A stretch of DNA of 64,000 nt from Heterocephalus glaber. Taxonomy: Eukaryota > Chordata > Mammalia > Rodentia > Bathyergidae. Positions 1-11,200 of the stretch are shown here, one piece after another. A program made the translations under genes and the position numbers. How positions within the stretch are numbered: position 1 is the first letter of the stretch; every line of letters begins with the position of its first letter. Under the pieces are notes generated by a model, which saw only the letters and a program-made list of their open reading frames with translations, was not told the DNA's origin and made no database searches. Location: NCBI RefSeq assembly GCF_000247695.1, contig NW_004624804.1, positions 8,893,820-8,957,819 of the forward strand, written 5' to 3'.

Positions 1-94
1 TATTGCCTAGGTTAGCCTTGAAGTCATGAGCCTCCAGCAGTGGCACCCCCTCTCCCCCCAGCTGGGATTACCAGTGTGTACCACCCTTCCTGGC
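1..94 (-). mobile_element. B1 SINE, cut by window edge
   Basis: Antisense B1 end: GGCTGGGATTAC-type tract and ACCACCCTTCCTGGCT. The other end lies upstream of the window. Confidence 0.75.
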
Positions 95-514
95 TTTAAA
101 AACTGTTGGTCTTGGATTCTGCAATCTTTCCAGACTCATTTATTAGTTCTAATAGTGTTTTAATGGATTCTTTAGTAATTTACATATATAAGATTATATC
201 ATGTGACTAGATACCATTTTGTTGCTTTTCAATCTGGTACGTTTTATTTTTCTTACCTACTCCTGGTAGAAGTTCTAGTACAGCTGAATAGAAATGGCAA
301 AAACTGACATTCTTATCCGGTTTTTAATCTCAGGAGGTGTAGTATTTGTGGTGCAGTCTCGGTTCTCGGGCTCTCTGAAAGTGTGTTCAGTCTCTTTTCT
401 CCCTCCCTCCGTCTCCTCTCCTCTCTCTCTCACCTTTCTTCCTTCACTGGGGGATTGAACCCACCAAACTCTACCACTAAACTATATATAATATCCCATC
501 ATCTCCCCCCCCCC

Positions 515-577
515 CATGGAATTTAGGACCTTGCACTTGCCAGGCAGGCATGGCACCACTGAGCTACATCCCTGACC
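515..577 (-). mobile_element. ID-type SINE (partial), antisense
   Basis: Truncated at the tail side; retains CCTTGCACTTGCCAGGCAGG and GCCACTGAGCTACATCCC-type sequence. Confidence 0.75.
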
Positions 578-668
578 TATTTCCAACTCTTTTTTAAAAT
601 TTTGAGACAAGTTTTTGTTTAGTTGCCCACTGACTTTGAACTTCTCTTTTTTTGTTTTGTTTTGTTTT

Positions 669-740
669 AGTACTGGGATCAACTCAGGACCTTGAGCTTG
701 TGAGGCAGGTGTGGTGCCACTGAGATAAATCAATCCCTGG
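669..740 (-). mobile_element. ID-type SINE, antisense
   Basis: Complete but diverged copy with a four-base insertion before the terminal CCCTGG. Confidence 0.85.
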
Positions 741-950
741 CAGACCTTGAACTTCTTATCCTCCTGCCTCAGCCTTCCTAGTAGCGGGGATTATAGGCAA
801 GTGGCACCATACCTGGTAGTATCTTCAATTTTAAAGGTTGCTTTTGTTAGGTATAGACAATTGTTTAGATTGATTTTTTTTTTCCTTTAAACATTTTATT
901 ATAATTAAACTGCACTGTCATCCAGTTTCACATAGCTTCATTTATTTGTT

Positions 951-1104
951 TTAGGGTGATACTGATGATTGAACCTAGGGTCTTTGGGTTAAGCTACATC
1001 CCCAACCCTTTTTTATTTTGAGTCAGTCTGTGCTTACATTTGTAGTCTTTCTGTTTTAGTCTTCTAGAGTGCTGGGATTACAGATTTGTACCATTATGGC
1101 CTGG
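951..1104 (-). mobile_element. B1-dID composite SINE, antisense
   Basis: ID half with AAGCTACATCCCCAACCC joined to a B1 half ending GTGCTGGGATTACAG...GGCCTGG. Old and diverged. Confidence 0.65.
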
Positions 1105-1262
1105 TTTAACACTGTATAGAGTCAATGTAGTGAAGTCTTCTCATTGTTCTTTCAGTATAGTGTTGTCTTTGCTTTGTTTTGTTTTGTTCTGCTGCTTTTC
1201 AGGTTTTTCCTTTTGATCTTTAATTTTCAGCATCCTGACCTTAATGTGGTTAGGTGACTAGA

Positions 1263-1410
1263 CTTTTTTTTTTGAGAGAGAGTCTGGCTGTATAGTCCAG
1301 GCTGGCCTCACACTTATTATGTAATCCAGGCTAGTCTGGAATTCTTGGCGATTCTCCTCCTTCAGCCTCTTGGGTTCTGGGATTACAGGCATGAGCTACC
1401 ATTCCTGGCC
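1263..1410 (-). mobile_element. B1 SINE, antisense, two-unit
   Basis: 7SL-derived, with the internal duplication typical of rodent B1 (CCAGGCTGGCCTC and CCAGGCTAGTCTGG), ending CATTCCTGGCC. Confidence 0.85.
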
Positions 1411-1528
1411 TTGTTTTGTTTTTTGAGATAGGGTCTTGCTATGCAGCCCAGGCTGGCCTTGAACTCAAAATCCTCCTACGTAAGCCTCCTTAAATGCTGA
1501 GATTGCAGATCTGTGCCACAGTGACTCT
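1411..1528 (-). mobile_element. B1 SINE, antisense, single unit
   Basis: GAGATAGGGTCTTGCTATG...CCAGGCTGGCCTTGAACTC without the internal duplication; older. Confidence 0.8.
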
Positions 1529-1696
1529 CCTTAACTTTGTCCTTGTTTGTGTTTGCTGAGCTTCTTGGATCTGTGGGTTAAAAATCTTTCATTTGCTTTG
1601 GAAGATTTTTCTTTATTTGCCATTTAACTGTTTCTCTACTTTCTATCATTTGGGAAGTGCAACTTCTAGTGTGTTTGATGTTTTTTTTTTCAATTT

Positions 1697-1813
1697 TTTT
1701 TTTTTTTGAGACAGGGTCTTGCTATGTGGTTCAGTCTGGCATTGAACTCAGGCTGGCCTTGAACTCATAGCATCCTCCTGCTGGATTACAAGGGTGTGCC
1801 ACCACGCCCTGCT
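1697..1813 (-). mobile_element. B1 SINE, antisense
   Basis: Preceded by a T-tract (its A-tail); ends CACCACGCCCTGC. Confidence 0.85.
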
Positions 1814-2157
1814 TGTTAGATCATTTGTTGTTGTGCTACAAATCTCTGGACCCCTCCAGCTCTCACTATTTTGCTGTTTTAGGTGACTTACCACTTTAGT
1901 AAGTTTCAGTTTAGGTTGGGTTTCAGCTATGTTAGGGGGGTAAGGCTATGTAAGGGCGCTTCTTTCTGTCAAACTTTGAGACCTGAGCACTAGTAGAATA
2001 CAAGTTCTGTGTTTTCAGGCCAACCATTCTGCATCACTGCTGCTTATCCTACTGAAGTCTTCTGGAGCATAACTCGATGGTAGTAGGGACTAGTTTTCTT
2101 TTTGGGCTCTTCCTGATTCTAGTCTGCCCATGCTCAGTTATTAAAAGTTTGGCTGGG

Positions 2158-2242
2158 CTGGGGATTCAGCTCAGTGGTTTCACTGCCTGCTGCGCAAGTG
2201 CAAGGACCCGAGTTTGATCCCTGGTACCAAAAAAAAATAAAT
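2158..2242 (+). mobile_element. ID-type SINE with target duplication
   Basis: Forward copy flanked by the direct repeat AAAAGTTTGGCTGGG (about 2143-2157 and 2243-2257), so a recent precise insertion. Confidence 0.92.
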
Positions 2243-2253
2243 AAAAGTTTGGC

Positions 2254-2370
2254 TGGGCCAGGCCAGGATTGATAGTGCATGTCTAATTCTAGCTACTCTG
2301 GAGGCTTAAGCAGGAGGTTTGCATGTTTGAGGCCAGCCTGGGCAATTGAGTGAGACCCTTTCTCAGAAAG
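2254..2370 (+). mobile_element. B1-like SINE, forward, diverged
   Basis: GGCCAGGATTGATAGTGCATG then GAGGCCAGCCTGGGCAATTG; single unit. Confidence 0.75.
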
Positions 2371-2733
2371 AAAAAGGACTGGGCCTATAATACAGAGCTC
2401 CCAAGGCTCCCTTTGGGGTGAGGTGGGAAAGTTAGGTATTTATCTGGTTTCTGGGTGTTTCAAACAAGAGCCTTTATCTATAGCTGCCTTTTTCTCACTT
2501 CACTGTCTTTAGTCATTGTAAAGAGTTCAAAGCAGTCGCAATCTCTGGTCAACTAGAGAAGGCTAATCCTACTCCAAAATTCAGTTCATTTAGATTTATT
2601 TGCACCCAGAATTCCTCGGTGCCTTTTAAGAAAAATATTTACTGCTTTCTCATTGTGGCAGAAATGAAGGTTTTCTGTGATCTTTCACGTTCTAAGTAGA
2701 AGTGGAAGTCCTCCATTGAAGGATATTTGAGTT

Positions 2734-3395
2734 AAAAACTTTGAAGTGTAACTTTTCTGCTTTCAAGATCTTAAGTTGTTCAGGAATAGGAACTACACAT
2801 TCATGTGATGGCTGCTTGTTTGTATTTGAGATAAAGTTTTATACAAACTGATTTTGAGTTAGTATGCAGTTAAGAAAATCAGTGCTACATTAATAATGAT
2901 CAATTGGTATTGGAAATGTATTAAATTGGACTAACACAAAAGTAAAGATTTGTGTGGTTGGATCATTTGTTTACCTTAATAGGGAAGTAACAGTAATACA
3001 GTTCTTTATTTTAGGAAGAAAACATTAATGAGGGTAATGGATGTAAAAGTGTCTATATTATTTAGTACCTAACAGTTTACTACCCTTGTTTGTGTTCTGG
3101 TTTCTCAAATCTTCACTGCCCTGGTGGCTTTTTGATGTCTTCAGTTGGATTTTTTGAAAATATTTTTGGCCATGTGCAGTGGCACACACTTGTAATCCCA
3201 GCATTCTAGGAGGCTGAGGAAGAAGGATCAGAAGTTCAAGTTCTGCTTGGGCATCTTAGTTGGCATCCTGTCTCAGAATAAAAAGGGCCAGGGATATAGC
3301 TCAGTAGTAGGAGCACCTTGGGTTTGAGCTGTAATATAACAAACAACAGAACAAAACAAAACAGCAACAGCAAAAAAACTTTGAAGTGTAACTTT
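2734..3395 (+). mobile_element. Chimeric retroposed insertion with long target duplication
   Basis: A perfect 22-base direct repeat (core CTTTGAAGTGTAACTTT, preceded by AAAAA) lies at 2734-2755 and 3374-3395. Between them is a 618-base insert: 412 bases of non-repetitive-looking sequence, then a forward B1-dID composite (from 3168) with an A-rich tail. The left target reads TT|AAAAA, a preferred L1 endonuclease site. Directly seen: repeat, site and tail. Inferred: a single L1-mediated insertion of a read-through transcript. Confidence 0.75.
3168..3373 (+). mobile_element. B1-dID composite SINE, forward
   Basis: B1 part (GTGCAGTGGCACACACTTGT) followed by an ID part (GGGATATAGCTCAGTAGTAG) and an A-rich tail containing CAACAGAACAAAAC. 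It forms the 3' part of the chimeric insert. Confidence 0.85.
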
Positions 3396-3421
3396 ACTAC
3401 TTCTAAATTTAGGGTTGCTTT

Positions 3422-3515
3422 GGGCTGGAGATTTAGCTCAGTGGTTCCACCCCACCTGCCTTGCAAGTGCAAGGTCCCTAGTTCGATCCCCAGTACCAAA
3501 AAATAAATAAAGTAA
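3422..3515 (+). mobile_element. ID-type SINE, forward
   Basis: Complete head to GTACCAAAAAATAAATAAA tail, then a short TTAA repeat. Confidence 0.92.
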
Positions 3516-4153
3516 TTAATTAATTAATTTAGAGTTGTTTTGCTGTGAACTGTTGTACACTACTCCAGGTTGAGAAGAAAGGGAAAACTGGTTGTTACAG
3601 TGTTATTTAAAATAATATACTGTCTGGGTCATAGGTACTTTTCTTTTAACTACTTTTCTTTTACAAGAATTAGTGGCAAATTCTTTACATTGAAAGTGAG
3701 TTTTTCCATTTCAAAGTTGAAAAATCATCTCGCAACAACATTATGAATACAAAAAACAGTATATACTTTAATGTGTTTAAGATATTATATTTTAAGTTAT
3801 GTGAGTTTCATCTCAAACACAAAAGAGAAAACTTAGCTGATGGTTTGTATTCCCTATCTTAGTTTATTGCAATTCCTAGTTGTAACAGACATGTTTTTGC
3901 ATTATTGTCAATTGTTGGTGTTAGAATTTTCAAAATTGAGTTCATTTGAAAAATACCTAAAGGAAAATGAGCATTATGTATCATGCATTTTGATTTAATG
4001 ATAAGAAATTTTATATTGTTTTTTAATGAAAAATTGAAAAGAATGTAAAATGTTGATAAACTGCGTTTGAGAACCTTTTTGGGTTATACTGTGTGCTTTG
4101 AGGAGTGGCTCATAAAATCTGACATGTTGTTTAGTTTCGAAAACACTTCTTTT

Positions 4154-4236
4154 GGCCCAGGGATTTAGCTCAGTGTTTCTGCCGCCTGCTCTGCAGGTGC
4201 AAGGACCTGAGTTCGATTCCTGGTACCAAAAAAAAA
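4154..4236 (+). mobile_element. ID-type SINE, forward, close to a splice acceptor
   Basis: Inserted about 75 bases upstream of the first exon's acceptor; flanked by CTTCTTTT-type short repeats. Confidence 0.92.
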
Positions 4237-4312
4237 CAACTTCTTTTTCCTCTTTGGGTCTTGTTTATGTGGGTAGTCTGTATGTTTTTTTTAACCTCTC
4301 CTGTCTCTCTAG

Positions 4313-5261
4313 TCTTGTTGCCAACAGTTTTGAAGATGGCTCCCATATTGCCTCACCATTGGATGCAAATGAAAACTTCAATGTTGTCATTAAAGAGGAA
4401 CCTCTAGATGATTATGACTATGAACTTGGCGAGTATCCAGAAGGGGTCTCTGTGAAACAGGAAGAGACAGATGAAGAAACAGATGTATACTCAAACAGTG
4501 ATGATGATCCTATATTAGAGAAGCAACTAAAGAGGCACAATAAAATTGATAACCTAGAGGCTGATCATTCATCTTCTAAATGGCTACCAAACAGCCCATC
4601 AGGTGTTGCTAAAGCTAAGATGTTCAAATTAGATGCTGGAAAGATGCCAGTAGTCTATTTGGAGCCCTGTGCCGTAACCAAAAGCACAGTGAAGATTTCT
4701 GAATTGCCTGATAACATGCTTTCCACATCTCGAAAGGATAAATCTTCTGTGTTGGCAGAATTAGAGTATTTGCCTACAGACATTGAAAATGCCAACGGGA
4801 CTGGCTTCTGCTTAGGCAAGGAATCAGAAAATGGTCTTAGTAAACATTCACCAGATCTTAGAGTGATACAAAAATATCCCTCACTTAAAGAGCCTCAATG
4901 GAAATATCCTGTTATAGTTGACAACATTAGCTCAGAAAGAATACTTGACAGTTCAAAGAGTGCTGCTGGGGACACATTTTCAGGAAAAGAAGATTTGGGC
5001 AGAAAGCGAACAACTGTGCTTAAGATTGCAACAGCCTCAAAGTCTGTGAGTGCTAATCACAATGCCTCACCAAATGTCCATGGAAAAAGAGGAAGGCCTC
5101 GAAAATTGAAGTTCTCTAAGGCAGGGCGACCACCTAAAAACACAGGAAAGTCTTTAACTTCTACAAAGAATGCCCCTGTAGGTCTTGGGAGTACCTTTTC
5201 TGACGTGAAGCCTGATTTGGAAGATGTTGATGGTGTTCTCTTTGTTTCCTTTGAATCAAAG
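4313..5261 (+). CDS. MGA: MGA coding exon 1 of window (human exon 3): acidic region, SUMO-type sites, AT-hook
   Basis: 949 bases: the last base of a split codon and residues 1-316. The acceptor CTCTCTAG has a strong pyrimidine tract; a second in-phase AG at 4326-4327 would drop five residues. The donor is AAG|GTAAGA. Two SUMO consensus motifs (psi-K-x-E) lie near the start: IKEE at 4389-4400 and VKQE at 4452-4463, both in acidic context. A canonical AT-hook core, KRGRPRK, is at 5085-5105, followed by a second hook-like AGRPPK. The AT-hook suggests minor-groove DNA contact in addition to the T-box and bHLH; this is inference. An ID SINE ends only about 75 bases upstream of the acceptor. Confidence 0.95.
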
Positions 5262-8200
5262 GTAAGATTGTGATTTTCAGCTTTCTCTCTAAGGCTGATT
5301 AGTTACTCTTGAATTGTATGTAGGCTCATTATTAACTGGGATCTAGTTTTATGAATGAATTAATTGATGAGGGTATATTTGGGGGATTGGGAGAGATATC
5401 TAGAATGTTTGGTTTAATTGCTAGGTATCACTTAAGATACTGTGTTTGAATAGATTTTTTAAAATAATGTCTTTTTAGATTTCAGTTTATGATTTTCACA
5501 GTGTGCGAAGCTAATTTTGTTTTTAAACTTTAGGTCTTACTGGAATTTTCATCATTATAGAATTCTAAAAAGCATAGAAATACATCAGAAGTTCATTGAC
5601 TGTTGGGATACCCTATCCTTCCCATCCCTTGGTCAGTAGTAATAGAGTACTATTGGAAAACCAAGTAATAGTCTTACTAACTCTGCTGTCTTACACATTG
5701 ATAATTCCTGTTTGTCCTACTCTCCAAATAGCTACTTTTTAGACTTTTATAGCAGCCTAGTCTTTCTAATTATCTAAACAGATGTTTAATTTGTTTTACC
5801 CGTTCTTTACTTCCTTCCTTTTTTTAGCTCCCAATTAAGCTGTCTTTAAAGGCTCTGAGAAAGCACCATGCAAATTGGTATAAATACAGTTTGAGGTTGG
5901 CTTGAGTATGACATTCAACACCGCGAACCCTTCCATACTAGAGATCAAACCCAGTGCCTCGAACATGCTAGGCAAGCACTCTATCACGGAACTACACCCA
6001 CAGCCCCTGATAGTAATATTAATATAGAACATTTAGAAAATATCAAAAAATGTAAAATAATTGTTCCTGCTCTGTGCATTTGGAGTTGTCAGTGTAAACA
6101 TGGATAATTTTCTCCTGGTCTTTTTTCTTTTTAAATCCTGATTTACTTAAATAATTTAGAATTATAATTAACTATTATAGTTTTATTTTTAATACATAGG
6201 AAGCTCTAGACATTCATGCAGTTGATGGAACAACAGAAGAACCCTCTAGTCTTCAGGAGTCAACCACAAATGACCCAGGTATTACATGATAGTATAAAAT
6301 GGGATATATTTCTGATTTGGACTATAGTAGTGGGATATATCACATTTATTCTTCTGTATTATACAGTATTTTATTTTGTCATTATTTTGTGAGTAGGTTG
6401 CAGAGCAAGAATTTCTCAGTTGGAAAAGGAATTGATAGAAGATTTGAAGTCCTTGAGGCACAAGCAAGTGATACATCCTGGTCTTCAAGAAGGTAATATT
6501 CTTTAAACCATACCTCAGTTTTTTCTTTTGTTCTCTGTCTTTTCTCTATCTCTTCTTTCTGCTCTGCCTTGGTTCTTTTATTTTTCTGGTTTTTTCTCTT
6601 TTCCTTCCATGTTTTTTTTTTGGTACCGGGGATTGAACTCAGGTCCTTGCGCTTGCGAGGCAGGCAGGGGAACCACTGAGCTAAATCCCGGGCCCTCTCT
6701 TTTACTTCCATTCTTGGTTTTATTTGTTTTCTTTTCATTTCTACAGATTTTCCTTTAAAATATAAACATATCTGGGTTTTCTTTATTCTAATAGCTTATG
6801 TATAGGAAAAAAATGTAATCGGTAAGAAAGTGATAATTTCTATTTCTTCGTGTAGCATAATATCCATTCTTCCTTATCATTTTTTTTTTAAATTTTAAGT
6901 ATTTTTTCTTTTTCTTTTTCGGTACTGGGGATCGATCTTGGGATCTTCTGCTTGCAAGGCAGGCGGCGGATCCGCTGCCTCCCCATCATTTCATCATTTT
7001 ACCATTGGTTGCTTTTGTTTGTGTTTTTCTTTTGGTAGGGTGGATCCTATTTGTCCTTTTGTACCTAGTTATATATTTGGGTGTTGTATTAAATAGAAGA
7101 AGCCAGGACCGGGGATTTAGCTCAGTGGCACCATGTCTGCCTCACAACGTAAGGTTCTGAGTTCGATCTCCAGTACCGGGGGAGAGAAAAAAAAAAGAAG
7201 CAGCCAGGCTCATTGGCACATGCCTGTAACCTCAGTGCTCAAGAGGCTGAGGCAGAGAGTCAACAGTTTCAGGCTAGCCTGGGCTACATAGTGAGACTTC
7301 ATCTCAAAAAAGAAAAAAAAAACCCTTTTCTCTTCTCTTGTATAGAAGCAAGCACATTTACATATTTGATGTACTGTTGGGAATTTAAAATTTCAACTAG
7401 TTCTTTGTTAGTAATAGATTACTTTGACCTTGACTATATTACTTTTTCCCCTTCTTAAAAATGATAATGAAATCTGTAGTTACTGATTTTCTAATATTTG
7501 GATCGTAATGAAAGGTTATAGACCATGCCCCAATTTTTAGTGTATTATGTCTTTGATTTTAGGTTTGCTTCTTGGGTTTTGACTCTTCCCAGATTTCTTT
7601 TCAGAGTCTGTGTAGCCTGTTTATATATAGTAGATCACTTAGCTGAGAGTCTAAATATTGGAAGCTGTGAAACAAAAGGTTAATTTATAAATGATCATTC
7701 AGTTACTAACTCAAATGGTTATATTGAAGAACTTTGGCCTTAATGGTTGGTGGTTTGTGTGACAGTGTGATCTTAAAATATGCAAATCCTAGTCACAGTC
7801 CAAATGATAAGGACTGGATACTGTAAATTATAATGAAGTTACTTCACAGTAGTCCTGCTAATCACAATGTTTACTATTGTTTATCATCAGCTTTCATATG
7901 TGCTACTTTATTTAAATGTTCTTTGACTTTCTTATATAAATTAACCTACCTGTTATCTTCCCCCATGTCTTTTTCTTTGGTACCAGGGATCAAACTCAGC
8001 TCCTTGTGCTTGTGCAGCAGGCGGCGAAACCACTGAGCTAAATCCTCAGCTCCATGTCTTTTTCTTGATATACTGTACTTAAAATTTTTTTTGGTGAAAA
8101 TAAATGTAATTTTATTTTAATTTTTAAATTAATTTTATTGGTGCACTTTTGATATAAATATCATATTCATCATAGGGAATTAGTACCTGTTCATAATGTA

Positions 8201-11200
8201 TCATGATTATTCTTCCTTTTCTTCCCCCCATTCTTTTCCCCTCTCTTCAACTCTTTTTCTCTTCTTTTTTTTTTTGTACCAGGGATTGAACTGGACCTTG
8301 TGCTTGTGAGGCAGGTGTGGTGCCACTGAGCTAAATCCCTGGTCCTTTCTCTCTCCTTCTTTACAAAACCTTTGTTTCTGTTTTTTCCTTCTATTCTCTT
8401 TCTTGTACCTTTTCCCTTCCTTCCCTTCCCTTTCCCCTTCCCATTTGAACATTTTCTTTGTACTCCCCAATATCTATCATCTATTTTGATCCTTAGTTTG
8501 CGCTTTTGGTGTCTCACCTGAGAGAAACAATGTAGTGTTTAAATGTGTATGTCTGATTTATTTTACTTAAAAGTATGGTCTCAAGGTGCATCCATTTATC
8601 TAAAAATGTCTCATGTTTATCCTGTAGTTCTGTTTCGGTTGGATCCTTCTCTGGTTTTAGTATCAGGGTAATGATTGCTTCCAGGAATGAGTTTGGGCGT
8701 ATCAATTCCCTTTCAATTTCATTAGCGTTTGAGAAGTAGTGGGATTAGCTCTTCTTTAAATTTCTTGTAGAATTTAGCAGGGAATACATTAGGACCTGGG
8801 CTGTCTTTGTTGACAGCATATGTATCTAGGAATCTCTCCATTTTTTTCTGCGTTTACCATCTTACTACAGAGTACAGGTTCTCAAAGTAGGCATTATCTT
8901 CTGAATTTCTTCAAGATTCGTTATGTTTTCACCATTTTCATTTCTCATTGCATGGATTTGAGTCTTTTCTTTCTTTTTGTTGAAAACATTGGCTAACAGT
9001 TTGTCTATTTAATCTTTTAAAGAACCAACTCTTCAATTTTTTGATTACTTGTATTTTATTAGTCTCAGTTGCATTAATTTCTGCTCTGATCTTTATAATT
9101 TCCTCCTTCATACATGGTTTGAGTTTAACTTGCTCTTTTTTTTTAAAGCTTGAGGTTCAACACTAGGTTATTTATTTGAGCTCACTCTGTTTTTCTGATG
9201 TGAGAATTCACCGCTATAAATTACCCTCAGAGGACTGCTTTCATTGTGTCCTATAAGTTCGCATATGGCATTATTTGTTTTATATAGTTGGGTATGCTGG
9301 TATTTGGTGCATATATGATTGTTCTCTCTTGCTCTTGGATTATTCCCTCACCAAGTATGCAGTGACCTTCTTTGTCTCTTCTGATCAGTCTTGCCTTGGA
9401 ATCCATTTTGTTTGCAAATAGAAGAGTTACCTCTGCTTTTTTCTGGGTTCCTGTCACATGGAGTATTGTTTTCCATCCTTTGACTTTCAGTCTGTGAATT
9501 TCTCTTTGAGTTAAATGTGTTTCTTATATGCACATATTGTTGGATATTATTTTTGATCCATTCTGCCAATCTCTTTCTTTTGACTGATGAATTGAGACCA
9601 TTTCCATTGATGGTTATAATTATATAATCTTTATCATATTATTTATCTTTGTCATATTATTTTCTTCTTGTTGGTTCCCCTTCTGTCTCCTCTGTTTAAT
9701 TGCTTGCCTTGCCCAGTGGATTCATTATTATTGGGATTCATGGAATTGTTGTCTTTTTCTAGAATATCCTTCAGGACTTTTTGGAGTGCTGGTTTGGTGG
9801 TCATGAATTTCTTCAGGTGTTCTTTATCATGGAAATATCTTGTTTCTCCATTGATTTTGAAAGATAATTTACATCAATCTAGTTGGAGGTTGTTTTCTTT
9901 TTAGGTCTTGCAGTACTTCCCTTCAAGTTCTCTTTGACTTAAGGGTTTGGATTGAGAAGGCTCCTGTGATTCTGATAAGCTTTCCTGTATAGGTTGTTTC
10001 TTTTCTGTTAACAGCTTTTAATGTTCTGTTCTTATGTTGAATATCTGGCATCTTGACTGTTACATGCCTTGATATACTTCTTTTCTGATCGTGGCTAATT
10101 GAAGTTCTATATGCCTCACTTATCTCCTTTTTCCATGCTTGGGAAGTTTTCTGCTATTACTTCTGTGAATAGGTGGGGGTTTTTTTTGGTAGCGGGGATC
10201 AAACTCAGGACCTTGCACTTACGAGGCAGGCGCTAGAATCACTGAGCTAAATCCCCAGCCCCCACTTCTGTGAATAGGTTTTTTTATGTCCTTTGTGCTA
10301 TCTTTTGATTTTTTTGTTGATTCATATCAAACTTATAATGTTTTTCTTTACTTCATCTAGCGGGTGTTGGATTGATTTTTTTTGTGGTCCCTTGCTATTT
10401 TGTATGATTGCTAACTGGAAATCTGTCTTCTAGATCTGATATTCTGTCTTCACACTGGTTGATTTTGGTACATAGCCTTTCAGTAGAATTTTAAAATCTT
10501 CTGGATAGCTGTGTGAATCTGTTAAATGGAATCCAGTTCTTTCCTGTGTTGGGCATTCATGATTTCTGTCACTTTTTAAAGCTCTTCTACTTTTTAAAAA
10601 AAATCTAGATTCACTAATCACATCCTTCATTATGATCATTATCTCTTTAATTATCTGTGAAATTATCTGACTTGGCTTTTTCTAGAGCTTCATTTATTTG
10701 CTTTGTTACTTCCACTGCTTCTATTTCAGAAAGTTTAGGTGGGGGCCTTCTTATTTCTTCCACTTGAGTACCCCCTGGATTTGCCTTGGGTGAGCAGGGG
10801 GTCTGGAACTGCATCTTGTTTCTGTGTCTTTTCATTTTCCACTTTAAAAAATTTGTTTTCTGCATTGCTGCTTGTAAATTGCTTTGTTACTAGTATTGAG
10901 ACCTTAGGAAATGACTACTTTTCAGAGATGTCTTCTAGGTATAGCTGGCTTTTGGCTTTTGAGTCTGTCCCAAGATCCTGGCTCTTCAATTTATTAGGGA
11001 TGAAAGGTTGCTGCCTGTTTGGCCTAGCACCCAGTTCTTTGGACTATGGTATTGTTTATAACCCCCACCAGAGGACAACCGATCACAACTATGTCTCCTT
11101 GGCTAAAGTAGTGCATTCAGTAATAACAATAGCATCAAGTACAATCTAGAAAATGACAAACCGTGGTAACTTAATTTGCCACCTTCAACCTTGGGTACCA

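Larger units (their letters stand above)
445..816 (-). mobile_element. B1-dID composite SINE, antisense, with two ID insertions
   Basis: Old ID half (ACTGGGGGATTGAACCC, CTCTACCACTAAACTA) and a B1 half ending ACCATACCTGG, separated by inserted ID copies at 515-577 and 669-740. Confidence 0.6.
95..1680 (-). mobile_element. Old LINE-1 fragments, antisense, broken by SINEs
   Basis: Segments at 95-360, about 830-945, 1105-1262 and 1529-1690 read as antisense LINE-1. The first resembles the reverse-transcriptase part of ORF2, and the later ones the text that lies upstream in L1 (GCTGAGCTTCTTGGATCTGT type). Their order fits one antisense element with at least three later SINE clusters inside it. 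Too decayed for a reading frame. Confidence 0.5.
1..4312 (+). other. MGA: MGA intron upstream of the first visible exon (human intron 2, partial)
   Basis: No coding exon is seen. The sequence holds antisense LINE-1 debris (95-1680) broken by B1 and ID SINEs, ID and B1 copies at 2158-2370, the chimeric insertion 2756-3373, and further IDs at 3422 and 4154. About 3515-4140 is AT-rich with nothing recognised. Confidence 0.8.

Noticed and set aside
4326..4327. Alternative acceptor CAACAG for the first exon
   Set aside because: In phase, but it has a poor pyrimidine tract compared with the AG at 4311-4312.
10430..10865. Minus-strand frames with coiled-coil character as a cellular gene
   Set aside because: They are L1 ORF1 remnants within the antisense L1 at 8120-12433.
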